64,000 nt of DNA from Microvirga guangxiensis (GCF_900102135.1 NZ_FMVJ01000012.1:1-64000), one strand, 5' to 3'. Numbered from the stretch's first letter, positions 25,182-34,256 are shown. The notes: a model not told the origin generated them from the letters alone. Program-made: numbers and translations.

Positions 25182-25886
25182 ATGCGTAACTCCTCTCTCG
25201 CTCTTCTCGCTGCCGGCGCAGCCATTGCCATTGCCGCTTCGACCGCACAGGCAGCAGACCTTCCTTCCCGCTATTCCCCGGCGCCCGCCTACAATGCTCT
25301 TCCGACCTTCACCTGGAGCGGCTTCTATGCAGGCGTGAACGCCGGCTACGGCTGGAGCACCGGCACCAGCCGCTACTACGATCCCGCCTTCGGCGTGCCC
25401 GGTCGCGGTAAGGGCGGCTTCGTCGGCGGCGCTCAGGCCGGCTACAACTACCAGATGGGCATGTTCGTTCTCGGCGCCGAGACGGACATCCAGTACGCAG
25501 CTGTCGGCAACAAGGGCTCGTCCTACGGCAGCACGTATTATCCGGGCAATTCGGACGGCTACTTCGGCACGATCCGCGCCCGCGCCGGTGTTGCCTTCGA
25601 TCGCGCTCTCGTGTTCGGCACCGCAGGCTTCGCTTACGGCGACATCGGCGGCAACAAGGCTCTCGACACCGAGCTCGGCTTCCACCGCGAGAACAGCAAC
25701 AACTGGGGCTGGACTGTGGGCGGCGGCGTCGAGTACGCCATCACCAACCAGTTCACCGCTAAGGTCGAAGGTCTCTACGTGAACCTCGACACGAAGGATA
25801 ACTACGCTCTCGCCGACCGCGTGAACATCCGTCGCGACACGGAGTTCGGTGTGGTTCGCGCCGGTGTAAACTACAAGTTCAACTAA
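25182..25886 (+). CDS. Outer membrane beta-barrel protein, Omp25/Omp31 type
   Basis: 234 residues. Signal peptide with cleavage after AAD-like TAQAAD (about residue 23), then FTWSGFYAGVNAGYGWS, the hallmark start of the Omp25/Omp31 family, repeating glycine-alternating strands, and the C-terminal phenylalanine-type end VRAGVNYKFN, the outer-membrane insertion signal. An eight-strand barrel is likely. I chose ATG 25182 (GGA nine bases upstream); 25158 is also possible. A terminator follows. Confidence 0.92.
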   Translation: MRNSSLALLAAGAAIAIAASTAQAADLPSRYSPAPAYNALPTFTWSGFYAGVNAGYGWSTGTSRYYDPAFGVPGRGKGGFVGGAQAGYNYQMGMFVLGAETDIQYAAVGNKGSSYGSTYYPGNSDGYFGTIRARAGVAFDRALVFGTAGFAYGDIGGNKALDTELGFHRENSNNWGWTVGGGVEYAITNQFTAKVEGLYVNLDTKDNYALADRVNIRRDTEFGVVRAGVNYKFN

Positions 25887-25909
25887 GCGATCGTACATTC
25901 AGCAATGAC

Positions 25910-25941
25910 AAGGCCCGGTGTGACTACGCCGGGCCTTTTCT
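25910..25941 (+). terminator. Terminator after beta-barrel gene
   Basis: AAGGCCCGG / CCGGGCCTT, ten-base loop, followed by TTCTTTT. Confidence 0.85.
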
Positions 25942-26178
25942 TTTCAGCGATATACGAGACTCGCACCACGGCACCCTGAATAAAGTTACGATTAGTGGCC
26001 TCGCATGAACGATTTCCATTATGCTTTTTGAGGGTTGCATCCTATCGGATGGCACGGTCATAATTTACTGCATTGACAAATAGCCCCTATCCGCTCTGCA
26101 TGGTGCACGACGGATCATGGGCAACAATAATTCCTCGCAGCCCATGTGCGACGAACAGCTTTTAAGAGTGCAGCTATT

Positions 26179-29100
26179 ATGCGTCTTTGGGGTCCTTCAT
26201 GGCTGCGCCAACGTTCGTCCGGCACGCGTGCGCAAACACGCCCGCAGAACGGCGCTGTCCCCTCTTCCGGGCTTTGGGATTACGCCCGCGCCTTCGTCGA
26301 GAGTACGTCCGACTGCGTGTTCTTTCTCGACCGCGATTGGCGCTTCACATTCTTCAATTCGCGCGCCGTAACGGAACTGCATGCCAGCCCCGACATTATC
26401 GGAAGCTGCATCTGGGAGCGTTTTCCCAAGACAATCGGAACCATCTTCGAGGAAAATTACCGCCGCGCCGTAGCTGAAGGCACTCAGCAGATATTCGAAG
26501 CGTATTTCGAACCTTTGTCCGCTTGGTACGAGGTGCATGCGACGCCCGTTGGCAGCGACCTCATGGTCATCTTCCGCAACATCACCGAACGGCGAGTGGC
26601 AGCCGAGGCTCTGCGGATCAGAGAACAGCAGCTCGCCACCGTCTTCGGGCAAACCATGGTAGGCATCCTGCACCGGGATCTCAACGGTCGGGTATTGATG
26701 GTCAATCAGCGCTACTGCGACATCGTGGGGCGCAGCAGCAAGGAGCTCGACGGGCTGCCGATGCAGGCCTTCACCTATGAAGAGGATGTTGACTGGAACA
26801 CGGCGATGTTCCGAAGGCACCTTGAGAAGGCCGAGCCGTTCCAGATCGAAAAACGATATGTGCGCCCGGACGGCACGGTCACGTGGTGTGCGGTCAACGT
26901 GAGCTTCGTGTGCGATGAGGCGGGGAAGCCCATCTCCACGATCACGGTTGCCGAAGACATCCATGCACGCAAGACGGCAGAGGAAAGGGCGTACGAGAGC
27001 AGAAACCTGTTCCAAGTTGTGATCGACAGCATCCAGGACCTGATCTTCGTGAAGGACCGGGAGGGCCGCTTCGTCTTCTCGAACCGCAGCTTAAGCGAGA
27101 TCTACGGTCCGATCGAGGGCACGGTCGACCGGGAGTTCTTCTCAAGCGACCGAACCGACATTCATCCTCAATCTGATCGGCAAGTGCTCGCGACAGGCGA
27201 ACCGATCACGATCGATGAGGTCATTCCAGTGAAGGGAACACCCCGGCACTTTCAAACCGTCAAGGTTCCCTGGCGGCGCAACGGGGAGATTGCCGGCGTG
27301 GTCGGCATCTCGCGCGATCTGACGGAGCGATTGGAGGCCGAGGCGGAACTGATCGAGAGCAAGCGCCAACTCGCCACTTTGATCGATAACCTGCCGGGCC
27401 TCGTTTACCAGTGCGATATCGCTGCTCCGTGGCCCTTCACCTTCATCAGCGAAGGCGCGGAAGCGGTGAGCGGTTACAGCTCCGGCGAATTCATGGATGG
27501 CAAGCTCACCTGGGGAGAGCTCATTCATCCGGACGACGTCCACGCAACCGAGGAGACGATCCTCAGTTGCGTCTCGAAGAAACAGGTCTTCGACGTCACC
27601 TACCGCATCACGACCCGCGCGGGTGAAACCCGCTGGGTGTCCGACCGAGGTCAATGCATTCACGACGCGGCCGGCGAGCCGCTCTTCCTGGAGGGCATCA
27701 TCAGTGACGTCACCGCGCAGAAAGAAGCCGAAGAGCAGATTCTATGGGCGGCTCACCACGATCATTTCACACGGCTTCCCAACCGGACCCTCCTCCAGCT
27801 TCGCCTGGGCAAAGCCCTTGAGCAGGCAATGGAGAAGGGGCGCAAGCTCGGTCTGGTCATTCTCGATGTCGATCACCTGAAAGAGATCAACGATACATTG
27901 GGGCATGATGCGGGAGATGCGGCTTTGCAGGCGATTGCAAACCGGCTGAGCGCCGCTGTGCGCCCCATCGACACCGTCGCCCGAAACGGAGGCGACGAGT
28001 TCGCCATCATCCTTCCCGAGATCGACGGCGGTCAGGAAGTCAAAGCCATCATGACGCCGATCCTCGAAGTGCTGAAAAAGCCCCTGCCCTATGCCGGACG
28101 CATGCTTGAATGCCGTGCCAGCATCGGCGCCAGCATATGGCCCGATCATGCAAGCGAGGCGTCCGACCTTCTCAAGCAGGCGAATGTTGCACTCCACACC
28201 GCCAAGGCCACCGGCAGGGACAAGGTCGTGGTCTTCGAGCCTTCCATGCGAACGGAAGCTCAGCGGAAGGCGGAGATGCGCAGCAATGCGCGGGGAGCGA
28301 TCGACGCACGCAGCATCGAACCGTTCTACCAGCCCAAGGTCCATCTGACCTCCGGGGAGCTGGCAGGCTTCGAGGCGCTTCTGAGATGGCGCAATCCCCG
28401 CGCGGGCATCGAACTTCCCGGAAGCATCCAGGCCGCCTTCGACGACCCGCATCTGGCGGTCGCCTTGAGCACTCAGATGCACGACATGGTTTTCAACGAC
28501 ATGCGCCGCTGGCTGCATGAGGGCGTCGACTTCGGCCATGTTGCCATTAATGCATCGGCCGCAGAGTTCAGGGAGATGGACTTTGCCGATCGCATTCTGG
28601 AACGTCTGCGGGCGGCGGACATCCCGAACCGTTGTCTTGAGATCGAAGTGACGGAGACGGTGTTTCTCGGCCGAGGCGCGGAATACATCGAGAAAGCTCT
28701 GCGCACATTGAGCGCCGAGGGCGTGAAGATCGCTCTCGACGATTTCGGAACGGGCTATGCCTCGCTCTCACATCTCAAGCAATTCCCGGTCGACATCATC
28801 AAGATCGACCGTTCATTCGTCAACGATCTCGCCAGCAATCCTGACGATCCGGCCATCCTCCAAGCCGTCGTGGGACTTGGCAAGAGCCTCGGGATCACCA
28901 CGGTTGCCGAAGGTGTCGAAACCGCCGTGCAGGCGGTCTTCCTGAGAAGCCAGGGATGCGACGTCGGTCAGGGTTTTCTCTTCGGCATGGCAAGCCCGAG
29001 CAAACTCATTCCAGAGTTGGTGGCGTCCTGGAATCCGCGCCGGGTCGACATGCCTGAACTCGACACTCTCTTCCCGAAAGACAGGAAGAGACGTCGTTAG
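26179..29100 (+). CDS. PAS-GGDEF-EAL cyclic-di-GMP enzyme
   Basis: 973 residues from MRLWGPSWLRQ (26179); ATG 26146 gives 11 more. At least four PAS domains (roughly 30-530, each ending in a PAC-like segment such as NITERR or ISRDLTER) precede a GGDEF domain with an intact GGDEF motif (residues 604-608) and an EAL domain with EAL intact (732-734), DDFGTGYASLSHLKQF and the end VGQGFLFG. Either synthesis or breakdown of cyclic-di-GMP, or both, is possible. Cytosolic; no transmembrane helix. Senses an unknown signal through PAS. Confidence 0.92.
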   Translation: MRLWGPSWLRQRSSGTRAQTRPQNGAVPSSGLWDYARAFVESTSDCVFFLDRDWRFTFFNSRAVTELHASPDIIGSCIWERFPKTIGTIFEENYRRAVAEGTQQIFEAYFEPLSAWYEVHATPVGSDLMVIFRNITERRVAAEALRIREQQLATVFGQTMVGILHRDLNGRVLMVNQRYCDIVGRSSKELDGLPMQAFTYEEDVDWNTAMFRRHLEKAEPFQIEKRYVRPDGTVTWCAVNVSFVCDEAGKPISTITVAEDIHARKTAEERAYESRNLFQVVIDSIQDLIFVKDREGRFVFSNRSLSEIYGPIEGTVDREFFSSDRTDIHPQSDRQVLATGEPITIDEVIPVKGTPRHFQTVKVPWRRNGEIAGVVGISRDLTERLEAEAELIESKRQLATLIDNLPGLVYQCDIAAPWPFTFISEGAEAVSGYSSGEFMDGKLTWGELIHPDDVHATEETILSCVSKKQVFDVTYRITTRAGETRWVSDRGQCIHDAAGEPLFLEGIISDVTAQKEAEEQILWAAHHDHFTRLPNRTLLQLRLGKALEQAMEKGRKLGLVILDVDHLKEINDTLGHDAGDAALQAIANRLSAAVRPIDTVARNGGDEFAIILPEIDGGQEVKAIMTPILEVLKKPLPYAGRMLECRASIGASIWPDHASEASDLLKQANVALHTAKATGRDKVVVFEPSMRTEAQRKAEMRSNARGAIDARSIEPFYQPKVHLTSGELAGFEALLRWRNPRAGIELPGSIQAAFDDPHLAVALSTQMHDMVFNDMRRWLHEGVDFGHVAINASAAEFREMDFADRILERLRAADIPNRCLEIEVTETVFLGRGAEYIEKALRTLSAEGVKIALDDFGTGYASLSHLKQFPVDIIKIDRSFVNDLASNPDDPAILQAVVGLGKSLGITTVAEGVETAVQAVFLRSQGCDVGQGFLFGMASPSKLIPELVASWNPRRVDMPELDTLFPKDRKRRR

Positions 29101-29105
29101 CAGCG

Positions 29106-29324
29106 TCAAGAACGCGACGATCTTTGCCGGCGCGATGACTCCGCCTCGCTCTGTTTGAGCGCGAGCAAGCGGCGAGCTGCCGTACCACCCGATTCCGAGG
29201 CATAGAGCCTGTCGTTAAGTACCTCGATCTGCCAGCGCTGAAATTCGAGAAGCGCCTTGAGGCCTCTGACATGCGCGTTGAGTTCAAGTGCGTCTTGCAA
29301 GGGATTGGGTCCGCAAGTTTTCAT
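29106..29324 (-). CDS. Small hypothetical protein
   Basis: 72 residues from MKTCGPNPLQDAL, with GGGGTGG upstream. A helical, charged protein (HVRGLKALLEFQRWQIEVLN) with an arginine/serine-rich tail. Convergent with the cyclic-di-GMP gene, six bases apart. No family recognised. Coding is likely but not certain. Confidence 0.45.
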   Translation of the reverse strand: MKTCGPNPLQDALELNAHVRGLKALLEFQRWQIEVLNDRLYASESGGTAARRLLALKQSEAESSRRQRSSRS

Positions 29325-29690
29325 GGGACCACCCCTGACTGTTCGAGGATGAATCATGGCTGAACGCGAAATTTCAAAGGGACCTGGGGTCCGTTATAGC
29401 AATGGCGGCGGGTTTAACAGTGACGGCTTCGCGAACCGGGGCAGACGCCCCGATTGGCAATGGCAGGCAATAAAATGGAACGCTTCGACATCGATGGAAA
29501 ACTGCCCACGATGGAGCCCTGGTTAAGTTAGGACCTCTTGTTCTTGAATGGAACTGTCTAACATTCCATGCTGGAATTCAAGACCTCATCATGTCGCATG
29601 GCCAAGCTTTTCACCTGCCGGCAATGACAGGAACCCGGCTCATCCTTGACGGTTTGACATCCATAAGGACACGCTCAAGGAGTTCAGTTG
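29325..29690. other. Gene-poor stretch with possible 56-codon frame
   Basis: No recognisable gene. A plus-strand frame at 29356-29526 (starts MAERE, ends in PG) has a GAGG-like site but no known features, so I do not call it. An inverted pair CTTGAAT/ATTCAAG and the nearby TGGAA/TTCCA lie around 29540-29575. Divergent promoters for the flanking small genes are presumably here. Confidence 0.4.
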
Positions 29691-29858
29691 ATGCCCGACA
29701 GGCACTACGAAGTAGAAGCGGAAAAGATTCTCGCAACGCTCAGCACGCATGACCATTCCGCAAGCCAGGAGACCCGCCGCCTGCTGGCCGCAGCGCTGGA
29801 GCAAGCTGAGCGGCGCGGTCGCGAGATATCCGCCAGTCTCAAGGAATCGAGCGGCTGA
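29691..29858 (+). CDS. Small helical protein, 55 residues
   Basis: Reads MPDRHYEVEAEKILATL, then STHDHSASQETRRLLAAALE, then QAERRGREISASLKESSG. Strong AAGGAG site eight bases before the ATG. It is charged and alpha-helical, with no signal peptide or membrane segment. Function unknown; short enough to be missed by automatic calling. Confidence 0.6.
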   Translation: MPDRHYEVEAEKILATLSTHDHSASQETRRLLAAALEQAERRGREISASLKESSG

Positions 29859-30004
29859 GCTTTCTCCACAGTCCTTTGCCGTTTCTCCTGCGACATCAAC
29901 AACAGGAACGGGCCTCGCATCGGGCACGTTGCCATCATGTGTGATAGGACACAGCAGCAAGACCTCGGGCGTGGTGATCTTCCGAGTGTTTGGAGGACAG
30001 ATCG

Positions 30005-30313
30005 ATGCGAGCCTTGGTGATGGCATCCCTGCTCGGCCCCCTTGGAATCTTTTCACCCCATGCAGGAGCCTGGGCTGAAGACTCCAATACGCGTGTCGCC
30101 GACATGCCGTACTCTGAGTGCCTATCGATCATATCCGAGACGGCGCAGGAGATGGGCGAGGCTCCGGTCCAGCTCATCAACAATGACGAAGAAACCACGG
30201 TCCGCATCAATGCCTCTGACGGCTTCGTCACGGTTTCCTGCAGCCGCGGAAACAAGATCACGCTTACCAAGAGCCCCGTTCCGGAAGCCGCAGGCATGAC
30301 GGCGGCTCGTTAA
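30005..30313 (+). CDS. Small exported protein with two cysteines
   Basis: 102 residues from MRALVMASLLGPLG, preceded by GGAGG. A signal peptide cleaves near AGAWAED (about residue 26). The mature ~76 residues have two cysteines (SECLSI and VSCSRG) likely forming a disulfide, and a beta-like ending. Periplasmic, function unknown. Confidence 0.7.
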   Translation: MRALVMASLLGPLGIFSPHAGAWAEDSNTRVADMPYSECLSIISETAQEMGEAPVQLINNDEETTVRINASDGFVTVSCSRGNKITLTKSPVPEAAGMTAAR

Positions 30314-30403
30314 GCAGCAACTCAGTCGTAGTCCAGAGTGCCCGGACAACAAAAAGGCCAGGGCATGGTGCCACTGACCTTGATCGGTCTCTCCTATGAG
30401 AGT

Positions 30404-30479
30404 GGTACAGCCGCCCCGGCTCGAACGGGGGACCCCCAGATCCACAATCTGGTGCTCTAACCAACTGAGCTACGGCTGC
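30404..30479 (-). tRNA. tRNA-His (anticodon GTG)
   Basis: 76 bases with CCA encoded. The cloverleaf folds: acceptor GCAGCCG / CGGCTGT, anticodon loop TTGTGGA giving anticodon GTG, TTCGAGC T loop. Position 1 is G paired with U at 72, the discriminator is A73, and the base before position 1 is T, not G: the usual G-1 of tRNA-His is not encoded, a known alphaproteobacterial variation. Isolated gene. Confidence 0.95.
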
Positions 30480-30551
30480 ACATGAGGCAGGGTGTAATCG
30501 CGCCTGCGATCAATTTCAAGACTTCTTTGCGGTCGCAAGACCACAAATGAC

Positions 30552-30577
30552 AACGGCGGGCCAAACAGCCCGCCGTT
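30552..30577 (-). terminator. Terminator of the tct operon
   Basis: AACGGCGGGC / GCCCGCCGTT with a six-base loop, 25 bases beyond the tctC stop on the minus strand; the tail is TTGTCATTT. Confidence 0.75.
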
Positions 30578-30601
30578 TCAAAGGGTTAAGCGCGAAGTTC
30601 C

Positions 30602-31576
30602 TTACTCCGCGGTGGCTCCGGCGGCCTTCAAGACCGGGGTCCAGCGGGCCACTTCGCTCTCCACGAGCTTCTGGAGGGATTCCGGCGTCCGCTCAGCAGC
30701 GGTCGGGATCACACCGCCGAGGTCCGACAGGCGCTTTCTGGTGTTCTCGTCGTCGAGGGACTTCACAAGCGCGTCGTTGAGCTTCTTGACCACATCGGCG
30801 GGCGTGCCCTTGGGCGCGAAGACAGCGTTCCAGGCGCTGACCTCATAGCCTTCGAGGCCGGCTTCCTTGGTCGTCGGCACGTTCGGCAGAACCGGGGACC
30901 GCTCAGGCGTCGCAATGGCGAACGCCTTGATGTTGCCGCCCTGGATCTGTGGCGCCACGTTGACGATCTGGTCGGTCATGAAGTCGACCGTGTTGGCCAT
31001 CAGGTCGTTCAGCGCCGGGCCCGTACCGCGATAGGCCACCATGGTGGGCTTCGCCTTGACGACCGAGTTGAAGAAGATGCCGGTCGAATGCGAGACCGAG
31101 CCCACGCCCGCATGGGCCATGTTCACCTTCTCGCCGTTGGTTTTCAGGTACTCGAGGAAGCCCTTCAGGTCGGTGGCCGGGAAGTCCTTCTTGGCTACGA
31201 TCACGATCGGCGTGCCGGCGGCGAGACCGATAGGCGCGAAATCCTTGGTCGGATCATACTTCAGGTTCGGATAGAGGGCCGGAGCGGCACCGTGCGTGCC
31301 CATATGGCCCATCATGATGGTGTAGCCGTCGGGCTGGGACTGGGCGGCGCGGGTGATGCCCGTGGTGCCGCCGGCGCCTGCCACGTTCTCGATCACGATC
31401 TGTTGACCGAGCGTCCGGGACATGTGGTCGCTCACGATGCGGGCCACGACGTCCGTCGGTCCGCCGGCTGCGAAGGGCACGATCATGGTGATCGGACGGG
31501 ACGGGTAGTTCTGAGCCTGTGCGCCCGTTGCGGCCAGGCCGGCGACGGCGGCCAGAGCCAGTGCGATTTTCTTCAT
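30602..31576 (-). CDS. tctC: Tripartite tricarboxylate transporter substrate-binding protein (Bug family)
   Basis: 324 residues from MKKIALALAAVAGLAAT, preceded by GGGAGGAAC; a longer upstream frame is rejected because the signal peptide begins here. Cleavage near TGAQAQN. Bug/TctC features are ITMIVPFAAGGPTDVVARI, VENVAGAGGTTG, PDGYTIMMGH and the C-terminal LPNVPTTKEAG region. It captures a carboxylate in the periplasm for TctAB. Last gene of tctB-tctA-tctC, 62 bases after tctA. The ligand is unknown. Confidence 0.92.
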   Translation of the reverse strand: MKKIALALAAVAGLAATGAQAQNYPSRPITMIVPFAAGGPTDVVARIVSDHMSRTLGQQIVIENVAGAGGTTGITRAAQSQPDGYTIMMGHMGTHGAAPALYPNLKYDPTKDFAPIGLAAGTPIVIVAKKDFPATDLKGFLEYLKTNGEKVNMAHAGVGSVSHSTGIFFNSVVKAKPTMVAYRGTGPALNDLMANTVDFMTDQIVNVAPQIQGGNIKAFAIATPERSPVLPNVPTTKEAGLEGYEVSAWNAVFAPKGTPADVVKKLNDALVKSLDDENTRKRLSDLGGVIPTAAERTPESLQKLVESEVARWTPVLKAAGATAE

Positions 31577-31637
31577 CAAGTTCCTCCCTAGGAAAGTTAT
31601 GGGCTTACATTGTGGGCAGCATGCCACGGAAGGCAAG

Positions 31638-33140
31638 CTACTCCGTGAACACCTCGTCCCTCCCCTTTCGTATGGAGGGCAGGAGCGCGACGATGAGCAG
31701 AAGGGCTGCAACGGCCAGCAGACCCGCACTGACCGGACGCTCGATGAATGTCTCCAGAGACCCGCGCGAGAGAATGAGCGCGCGGCGAAGGTTCTCCTCC
31801 ATCAGCTTGCCCAGGACGAAGCCGAGCAGCATGGGCGCGGGCTCGAAGCCGAACTTGATCAGCGTGTAGCCCACGAGACCGAACAGGGCGATGAACATGA
31901 CGTCCGTCGGCAGCGAGTTGATGGAGTAGATGCCGATGCAGCAGAACATGAGGATCGCCGGGAACAGCAGGCGGTAGGGCACCTTGAGCAGGCGCACCCA
32001 CAACCCGATCATCGGCAGGTTGATGACGAGCAGCATCAGGTTGCCCACCCACATGGAGGCGATCATGCCCCAGAACAGGGTCGGGTTCTTGGTCATGACC
32101 TGAGGGCCGGGAATGATGCCGTGGATGGTCATGGCGCCAACCATGAGAGCCATCACCGCATTCGGCGGGATACCGAGGGTGAGCAGCGGAATGAACGAGG
32201 TCTGCGCACCGGCATTGTTGGCCGATTCAGGTCCGGCTACGCCTTCGATGGCACCACGGCCGAAGCGGCGCGGGTCCTTCGCGATCTTCTTCTCCAGCGT
32301 ATAGGAGGCGAAGGGTCCGAGCACCGCGCCGTTTCCGGGCAGGATGCCGAGGATGGCGCCGATAAGGGTGCCGCGCATAACCGGCTTGTACGATTGCTTG
32401 AAGTCCTCCTTGTTCGGCAGCAGGCGGCCGATGGCTTGGCGAACCACATCGCGATGCTCTGTGTGATCGAGATTGCGCATGATTTCGGCAATGCCGAAAA
32501 TCCCCATGGCCAGAACCGCGAAATCGATGCCGTCGGACAGGAACGGGAGGCCGAAGGTCATCCGCTCCTCGCCGGTTTCCAGATCGAGCCCCACGGTGGA
32601 CAGCAGAACGCCGACAAGGATCATCGCGATGGCTTTGAGGATGGAGCCTCGCGCCAGGACCACGGCGAAGACGAGGCCCATGACCATCAGCGAGAAGTAT
32701 TCGGTCGGCCCGAAGATCAAAGCGAGCTTCGTGAGCGGCGCACCGAGCGCCGCGATGACGAGCGTCGCGACCGTTCCCGCGAAGAAGGAGCCGATCGCCG
32801 CGATGCCGAGCGCCACGCCGGCCCGGCCTTGGCGTGCCATTTCATGGCCGTCGAGGGCAGTCACCACGGAGGTCGCCTCGCCCGGGATGTTCACGAGGAT
32901 CGCGGTGGTCGAGCCGCCGTACTGCGCGCCGTAATAGATGCCGGCGAGCATGATGAGCGCGCCGGTCGGATCAAACCCGAAGGTGATCGGCAGCAGCATC
33001 GCAATGGTCGCGATCGGACCGACCCCTGGCAGAACGCCGATCAGGGTGCCGACGAGGCAGCCGAGAAAAGCGAGGAACAGATTCTGCAGGCTGAGAGCAA
33101 CGCCGAAGCCGAGGCTCAGGTTGGACAGAAGATCACCCAT
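31638..33140 (-). CDS. tctA: Tripartite tricarboxylate transporter large permease TctA
   Basis: 500 residues, about twelve hydrophobic segments. The family signatures GVLPGVGPIATIAMLLPITF (residues about 40-60) and MLAGIYYGAQYGGSTTAIL and the second-half GAILGILPGNGAV are present. It is the main membrane channel of the sodium/proton-driven tripartite tricarboxylate transporter. Starts on the last base of tctB (one-base overlap). Confidence 0.95.
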   Translation of the reverse strand: MGDLLSNLSLGFGVALSLQNLFLAFLGCLVGTLIGVLPGVGPIATIAMLLPITFGFDPTGALIMLAGIYYGAQYGGSTTAILVNIPGEATSVVTALDGHEMARQGRAGVALGIAAIGSFFAGTVATLVIAALGAPLTKLALIFGPTEYFSLMVMGLVFAVVLARGSILKAIAMILVGVLLSTVGLDLETGEERMTFGLPFLSDGIDFAVLAMGIFGIAEIMRNLDHTEHRDVVRQAIGRLLPNKEDFKQSYKPVMRGTLIGAILGILPGNGAVLGPFASYTLEKKIAKDPRRFGRGAIEGVAGPESANNAGAQTSFIPLLTLGIPPNAVMALMVGAMTIHGIIPGPQVMTKNPTLFWGMIASMWVGNLMLLVINLPMIGLWVRLLKVPYRLLFPAILMFCCIGIYSINSLPTDVMFIALFGLVGYTLIKFGFEPAPMLLGFVLGKLMEENLRRALILSRGSLETFIERPVSAGLLAVAALLLIVALLPSIRKGRDEVFTE

Positions 33141-33808
33141 CAGATTCTCCCGCTATGGTCGGCCACGTCGATTGTCGTCTTGCGCGATCCCCTCGTCGTG
33201 AAGAAGACCACGAATGCCCCCGCGACCAGAACGGCCGCCGTGACGCGCATGACCGCCTTCTGCGACCAATCGGCGGGAAAGAGTTCTGCCAGTGCCTGCG
33301 GGAAGACGGGGATCGGCAAATTCAGCAGATCGCCGAAAAGCAGCATGCAGAAAGGCGTCAGGCTGAGTGCCAGGATGAGAAGATCCCGGAAGCGCGCCTC
33401 AGGCGACGCGTAGCCGCCGACGATGATGGCGAGCGGCCCGGCGACAAGAAGGCCGAGCCCCGGGATGGTGATGCCACCGAAAGAGAAAGGCCGGATCGTC
33501 ACGGCGAAGGCAAGGATCGCCAGAATGATGAAGAAGGGACCGCGCAGGCTCCAGCGCTCCAGGGGCTCCCCTTCGCGGGTGAAGGCAAAGGCAATCAAAG
33601 CAAGACCCGACAGACCAACGCCGATGGCGAGCCAGCGCGGCAGCATGGCAGGCCCCATGGAATTCAGGGTGCCCTGATCGAGATCCCGCGTCAGCCAAAG
33701 CGCGAGGGCTGCGAGCGCGATCAGCAGGATGCCGCCGGCAATTCCCTGCGGCGCGCGAACCGGGCCATGGCGCCCGGAAATGCCGGAGCCTTCGTGAGGA
33801 GTTGGCAT
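33140..33808 (-). CDS. tctB: Tripartite tricarboxylate transporter small permease TctB
   Basis: 222 residues with four or five hydrophobic segments and a proline-rich N terminus. The TctB pattern (GILLIALAALALWLTRDLD; LNSMGPAMLPRWLAIGVG) is visible. A GGGAGG site precedes the start. First gene of the tct operon; a palindrome that could bind a GntR-type regulator lies upstream at 33978-33993. Confidence 0.9.
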   Translation of the reverse strand: MPTPHEGSGISGRHGPVRAPQGIAGGILLIALAALALWLTRDLDQGTLNSMGPAMLPRWLAIGVGLSGLALIAFAFTREGEPLERWSLRGPFFIILAILAFAVTIRPFSFGGITIPGLGLLVAGPLAIIVGGYASPEARFRDLLILALSLTPFCMLLFGDLLNLPIPVFPQALAELFPADWSQKAVMRVTAAVLVAGAFVVFFTTRGSRKTTIDVADHSGRI

Positions 33809-33977
33809 GATTAACCTCCCGACGGACGCCTAATGCGCCCTCGTTGTTCTGCTCGATATGTGCCCAAGGCCTGGACGCGGATCAAGCTTTTGTCTTCGAA
33901 ACCCGAAGGCTTCGCAACAGATGCCCGGATTTCATCGGCATTCGCCTGTGGAACGAAGCCTGACAAAAATCCTTATA

Positions 33978-33993
33978 TGGCACAGGTGTACCA
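33978..33993. promoter_or_regulatory. Candidate GntR-type operator upstream of tctB
   Basis: TGGCACAGGTGTACCA: TGG-ACA / TGT-CCA palindrome with one mismatch, 170 bases upstream of tctB. TGGT-type palindromes are used by GntR-family regulators. No gntR gene is in the window. Confidence 0.35.
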
Positions 33994-34151
33994 TTGGAAG
34001 CATGGGCGGCATGACTTGATCGACCGACCCATGTTGTCTAGATGATCGCCCTTATAGCCAGGCCGGGCCCCTCTGGTCGCTCATACTTTGGGCGGCGATG
34101 TCGGACTGGATGAACCAGGGCTGCCTGGATTCATTCAAGAAGGTGGATGAG

Positions 34152-34197
34152 CCCGCATCACAAGCATGAGCCGGTTCACCGGCCACGCCGATGCGGG
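34152..34197 (+). promoter_or_regulatory. Structured 5' leader of the TerC-family gene
   Basis: CCCGCATC (34152-34159) pairs with GATGCGGG (34190-34197) and encloses a second stem-loop GCCGG-TTCA-CCGGC (34170-34183). A smaller stem CCAGG/CCTGG lies upstream at about 34113-34127. The nested hairpins end 60 bases before the ATG at 34257. TerC-family genes often sit behind the yybP-ykoY manganese riboswitch, but I do not see its conserved loops, so this may be a different element. Confidence 0.45.
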
Positions 34198-34256
34198 ACA
34201 AGCGTCTCCTTGAGCGTATCGCATGTGCTGCTCTTCAATCGACACCGAGGCACCGC

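Larger units (their letters stand above)
33809..34256. other. 448-base divergent region, tct operon / TerC-family gene
   Basis: Holds no convincing gene. On the tct side is a 16-base imperfect palindrome (33978-33993); on the other side a structured RNA leader precedes the TerC-family gene (34113-34197). Short frames here (for example 33833-34045) have no family signature. Confidence 0.6.

Noticed and set aside
29356-29526. 56-codon plus-strand frame
   Set aside because: Only a weak ribosome-binding site; glycine/arginine/tryptophan-rich product without features. Not called, noted in the region entry.
31599-33413. 604-codon plus-strand frame across tctA and tctB
   Set aside because: Shadow of the tct operon, extremely rich in H, R, D and E, no family features.
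33833-34045. Short plus-strand frame between tctB and the TerC-family gene
   Set aside because: No start signal or family features; the palindrome lies in it.
34045-34256. yybP-ykoY manganese riboswitch before the TerC-family gene
   Set aside because: The conserved loop sequences of that riboswitch are not visible, although the leader is structured.
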